DNA from: Nocardia carnea NBRC 14403
GTDB lineage: Bacteria; Actinomycetota; Actinomycetes; Mycobacteriales; Mycobacteriaceae
Direction: 5' to 3'
NCBI RefSeq assembly: GCF_000308515.1
Contig: NZ_BAFV01000013.1
Coordinates: forward strand, 1 to 64,000
DNA: 64,000 nt
Positions 61,086 through 64,000 of the stretch are shown here, one piece after another (within the stretch, counting starts at the first letter, position 1; each line of letters begins with the position of its first letter). The notes beneath the pieces are model-generated. The model was not told the origin of the DNA, ran no database searches, and saw only the letters and a program-made list of their open reading frames with translations. The position numbers were made by a program, and so were the translations under genes.

Positions 61086-61343
61086 TCAGTGGGTGAGGAG
61101 GGTGATCGCGCCGGCGGGGCACATCTGGGCTGCCTCGCGGACGTCCGACTCCTGGTCGTGGGTGGGTGCGGTGATCAGCGCGACCACCCGCCCGTCCGCG
61201 TCGTCCTGGTCGAAAACTCCGGCGGCGGTCAGTACACACATCCCGGCGCCGATGCAGCGCTCGCGATCGACCCGGAGTTCCATCGGTGCGTGCCCGCCCA
61301 GGTGCGAGTTCTTCCGTGGTCCGGAAGGTGCCGTGCTGTTCAT
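61086..61343 (-). CDS. [3Fe-4S]-type ferredoxin
   Basis: An 85-residue ferredoxin, the redox partner of the P450. Cluster cysteines are C30 and C36 (CIGAGMC, C-x5-C) and C75 (QMCPAGAI), the usual pattern for a 3Fe-4S P450 ferredoxin. ATG 61343 is the longest start; ATG 61283 would remove a 20-residue non-conserved leader. It is first in the operon, and its promoter faces the CTGAYA repeats at 61366-61405. Confidence 0.9.
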   Translation of the reverse strand: MNSTAPSGPRKNSHLGGHAPMELRVDRERCIGAGMCVLTAAGVFDQDDADGRVVALITAPTHDQESDVREAAQMCPAGAITLLTH

Positions 61344-61365
61344 GTGAGTACTGTCGCGGCCCCCG

Positions 61366-61405
61366 CTGATACCGCCCTGACACCCGCCTGATAAGCCCGC
61401 TGACA
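61366..61405 (-). promoter_or_regulatory. Four CTGAYA direct repeats, candidate BTAD-regulator binding site
   Basis: CTGATA 61366, CTGACA 61377, CTGATA 61388, CTGACA 61400. The spacings are 11, 11 and 12 bp, one helical turn each. OmpR-type SARP/BTAD regulators are known to bind direct heptamers at 11-bp spacing next to the -35. The array is 23-62 bases before the ferredoxin start and 64-103 before the regulator start. Confidence 0.72.
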
Positions 61406-61424
61406 GATGGTCGGCAACCCAGCC

Positions 61425-61462
61425 CGGCAGAATAACTGCCGACCGGCCGCGCACGGCAGAAT
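61425..61462 (+). promoter_or_regulatory. Dyad and likely leaderless promoter of BTAD regulator
   Basis: CGGCAG-AATAA-CTGCCG (61425-61441) is a perfect 6-bp inverted repeat. CGGCAGAAT occurs again at 61454-61462, where CAGAAT (61457-61462) could be the -10, followed by six bases and GTG 61469. No good -35 is seen, as expected where an activator is needed. Confidence 0.45.
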
Positions 61463-61468
61463 GGCCGG

Positions 61469-64000
61469 GTGCAGATCGTGTTGCTCGGGCCCCTCGAGAT
61501 CCGGACAGATGACGGCGGATCGATAGAGGTCCCGGGTGCCCGGCTGCGGGCGTTGTTGATCGCGCTCGCGCTCGAACCCGGGCGGGCGGTCCCGAAAACG
61601 ACGCTGGTCGATTGGATCTGGGGTGAACAGCCGCCCGCCGACGCAGCCAATGCCTTGCAGGCGTTGGTTTCCCGGTTGCGCAAGGTGCTGCCGGAAGGGT
61701 CACTCGACGGTGAGTCGGGCGGGTACCGGCTGGTGATCGAACCCGATGCTGTCGACGCCGTCCGGTTCGAACAGCTCGTCGACCGGGCGCGCGGTGGTGG
61801 CGACGCGTATCGCGCCGGGGTGCTCCGTGAGGCGCTCGACCTGTGGCGGGGAGCGCCGATGCAGGGTATCGAGGTACGTGACAGCGAGGCCGTCGACGCC
61901 GTGATCACCCGGTTCGAGGGGCTGCATTCCGCGGCGCTCGAGGATCTGTACGAAGCGGAGATCAACCTCGGTCTCGGGGCGCAGCTGGTACCCGAATTGA
62001 CCGAGCTGGTGGCCCGGAACCCGGTGCGGGAGCGGTTGGCCGCCGCGCTGATGCGCGCTCTCGGCGCCGCCGGGCGTGGTTCCGAGGCACTGCTCGTTTA
62101 CCAGAACGCCCGCGAGGCCCTTGCCGATACGCTGGGCGTGGACCCCTCACCGGAACTCTCCGCGCTGCATGTCGCGTTGTTGCGCGGCGAAGTGGGTGCG
62201 AAGCAGACCGCCGAGCGCCGCACGAACCTGCGCGCCGAACTGACCGAATACGTCGGCAAAGTCGCCGATATCGCCGCCGTCCGTGACCTCATCGCGAATC
62301 ATCGCCTCACCACGCTGACCGGGACCGGCGGTTCCGGGAAAACACGGCTGGCCGGGGAAACGGCGCAGACCCTGCTCGACGATCTGCCGGACGGTGCCTG
62401 GTTGGTGGCGCTGGCCGCGGTCGGTACGAGTGGTGATGTGGCACAGTCGGCTCTCGCCGCGATCGGCCTCCGCGACGCACTGCTCGGCAATGCCGTGAAC
62501 ACCGAACCGGTGGACCGGCTGATCGCGGCGGTCCGTGACCGCGAAACCCTGCTGATCCTGGACAACTGTGAGCATGTGATCGAATCCGTGGCCGCGTTCG
62601 CGCACCGGGTGCTGGGGGAGTGCCCGCGGCTGCGGATCCTCGCGACCAGCCGCGAACCGCTGGGTATCACGGGTGAGGCGCTGTGGCAGGTCGCGCCGCT
62701 GGCCCTGCCGGTTGCAGACGCCGATCCCGCGGCGATCGAATCCTCCCCGGCCGTGCAGTTGCTGCGGGACCGCGCCCGCGCGGTGCGCAAGGACCTCACC
62801 GCCGATCCCGGCACCCTCGCGACCATGGCCCGCGTCTGCCGGGCACTGGACGGAATACCGCTGGCGATCGAACTGGCCGCCGCCCGGCTGCGCACTCTTT
62901 CGCCGGATCAGCTCGCCGAACGCCTCGACGACCGGTTCCGGCTGCTCACCGGTGGTAGTCGCACCGCGATACCGCAGCATCGGACACTGCGCGCGGTGGT
63001 CGACTGGAGCTGGGAGCTGCTCAGTGAAGCCGAACGGGCGGTGTTGCTCCGGCTCGCGGTATTCGCCGGAGGCGCGAGCTTGGAAGCGGCCGAACAGGTC
63101 TGTGCCGATCCGGGCGACGGACGGCCGGTGGTGGTCGAGCAGTTGGAGGTGCTCGATCTGCTCACCACGCTGACCGAGAAATCGCTACTGCTCACCGCAG
63201 AACGAGGGATGGTGGGCGATGCGGCCGGCGCCGGGCCGCTTGTGCCGGGTGCTGCGGGGGAACGCCAGCCGCGCTTCCGGATGCTCGAGACGATCCGGCA
63301 GTACGCGTACGAACGGCTCGTGGAGTCGGGGGAAGCGGAGGCGGTGCGCCGGGCGCATCTCGCCTACTTCACCGGTCTCGCCGATACCGCGGAACCGCAT
63401 CTGCGGCGCGCCGAGCAACTGGAATGGCTCGCGGTGCTGGAGGCCGAACACGACAATATTTCGGCTGCGATGCGCACCGCGCTCGCGGCGGGCGATACGA
63501 CCGGGGCGTTGCGGCTCGCCGCGGCCGCAGGCTGGTACTGGTGGCTCGGCGGTCACAAAGCCGAAGGTCAGGAACTGCTCATGGCGGTTGCCGACGAACC
63601 CGCCGAGGTCGACGATGCGACCCGCGCATTGATATACGGGCTGGTCACGCATTTCATGAGTTCCGGCCGCAATGACGCGGTCCAGGTGGCGGAGTGGATC
63701 CGCAAAGCCCACCGGTTCAGCCGCGGTATCAAGGCCGGTCATCCCACGCTCGCGTTCATCGACGCATTGGAAGCGATGTTGCAGGGGCCGGCGGCGCTAC
63801 CGACCGCGTTCGAACCACTGCTCACCGATGACGACCCCTGGGTGCGCGCGCTGTCCCGGTTGCAGATGGGCAAGATGCGGATCGTGGTCGGGCAGGACGG
63901 GCCGGATGTGGACGAATATCTCGAAGGGGCGCTCGCCGAGTTCCGGGCGCTGGGGGAACGGTGGGGGATCTCGTTCGCGCTGACCGAGCTGGCGAACCGG
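61469..64000 (+). CDS. BTAD-domain transcriptional regulator with NB-ARC-like ATPase, 3' end outside window
   Basis: An AfsR/SARP-like regulator, at least 844 residues, open to the last base. It has an OmpR-type winged helix (about 1-90: VPGARLRALLIALALEPGRAVPKTTLVDWIWGEQPPADAANALQALVSRLRKVL), a BTAD domain (about 95-240: LLVYQNAREALADTLGVDPSPEL) and an STAND ATPase with Walker A LTGTGGSGKTRL, Walker B LLILDNCEH and LATSREPLGITGE. Helical, TPR-like repeats follow. It probably binds the CTGAYA repeats and controls the ferredoxin-P450 operon and itself. The start is GTG 61469. Confidence 0.9.
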   Translation, partial: MQIVLLGPLEIRTDDGGSIEVPGARLRALLIALALEPGRAVPKTTLVDWIWGEQPPADAANALQALVSRLRKVLPEGSLDGESGGYRLVIEPDAVDAVRFEQLVDRARGGGDAYRAGVLREALDLWRGAPMQGIEVRDSEAVDAVITRFEGLHSAALEDLYEAEINLGLGAQLVPELTELVARNPVRERLAAALMRALGAAGRGSEALLVYQNAREALADTLGVDPSPELSALHVALLRGEVGAKQTAERRTNLRAELTEYVGKVADIAAVRDLIANHRLTTLTGTGGSGKTRLAGETAQTLLDDLPDGAWLVALAAVGTSGDVAQSALAAIGLRDALLGNAVNTEPVDRLIAAVRDRETLLILDNCEHVIESVAAFAHRVLGECPRLRILATSREPLGITGEALWQVAPLALPVADADPAAIESSPAVQLLRDRARAVRKDLTADPGTLATMARVCRALDGIPLAIELAAARLRTLSPDQLAERLDDRFRLLTGGSRTAIPQHRTLRAVVDWSWELLSEAERAVLLRLAVFAGGASLEAAEQVCADPGDGRPVVVEQLEVLDLLTTLTEKSLLLTAERGMVGDAAGAGPLVPGAAGERQPRFRMLETIRQYAYERLVESGEAEAVRRAHLAYFTGLADTAEPHLRRAEQLEWLAVLEAEHDNISAAMRTALAAGDTTGALRLAAAAGWYWWLGGHKAEGQELLMAVADEPAEVDDATRALIYGLVTHFMSSGRNDAVQVAEWIRKAHRFSRGIKAGHPTLAFIDALEAMLQGPAALPTAFEPLLTDDDPWVRALSRLQMGKMRIVVGQDGPDVDEYLEGALAEFRALGERWGISFALTELANR

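Overview
The window looks like chromosome from a high-GC mycolic-acid actinomycete, most likely a Nocardia or close relative. Evidence is the base and codon composition, frequent GTG starts, conservon and nitrate reductase genes, and gene order. Gene order follows a Mycobacterium tuberculosis neighbourhood recalled from general knowledge: sepH-serC (Rv0883c/0884c), citA (Rv0889c), gltA2 (Rv0896), prrB-prrA (Rv0902c/0903c), accD3 (Rv0904c), echA6 (Rv0905), a metallo-beta-lactamase-fold gene (Rv0906), a small MT0933-type protein (Rv0909) and ligD (Rv0938). No database search was possible.

Region 1 (1-12.2 kb) is core metabolism and control: the 5' part of sepH, serC, citA divergent from pdxH, gltA with an FKBP isomerase, the PrrBA two-component pair, a secreted hemophore-like protein and a propionyl-CoA synthetase. 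Several gene ends carry clear hairpins without U-tracts. Region 2 (12.5-17.7 kb) is a complete conservon: a large sensor kinase, a roadblock protein, a DUF742 protein and a small GTPase, overlapping or tightly spaced. The kinase has a long disordered tail with twelve exact GLPQR motifs. Region 3 (17.7-26.8 kb) holds accD3, a small XRE repressor/membrane protein pair with a palindromic operator, an aldo/keto reductase, an EchA6-like crotonase lacking both catalytic glutamates, an Rv0906-like hydrolase, LigD flanked by two MT0933-type proteins, and a CPBP membrane protease. Region 4 (26.8-33.6 kb) has an ECF-type transporter whose membrane part is fused to two ABC domains, a cation efflux protein, an AraC regulator, a phosphoesterase and a pseudouridine synthase.

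Region 5 (33.9-42.1 kb) is a respiratory nitrate module, narK-narGHJI, with an unrecorded 35-codon ORF overlapping the narG start. Region 6 (42.1-47.8 kb) is a patch of accessory-type genes: VapBC, an EamA transporter, an F420-type oxidoreductase, a DUF5919-like regulator overlapping an inositol-monophosphatase-family gene, and a Fic protein. Region 7 (48-59.8 kb) is mixed: a thiolase, an NlpC/P60 protein, a regulator/methyltransferase pair, a CocE-type hydrolase, a class III adenylate cyclase, an aldose epimerase and a MerR regulator. Region 8 (59.8-64 kb) is a ferredoxin-P450 operon divergent from a BTAD/NB-ARC-like regulator that runs off the end. Four CTGAYA direct repeats spaced 11, 11 and 12 bp lie between them and look like the binding site of that regulator.

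A recurring theme is predicted leaderless transcription. The CDF, Fic, MerR and BTAD genes each have a -10-like hexamer, six bases and then the start codon, with dyads in or near the core promoter in several cases. No tRNA, rRNA, CRISPR array, insertion sequence or prophage was recognised.
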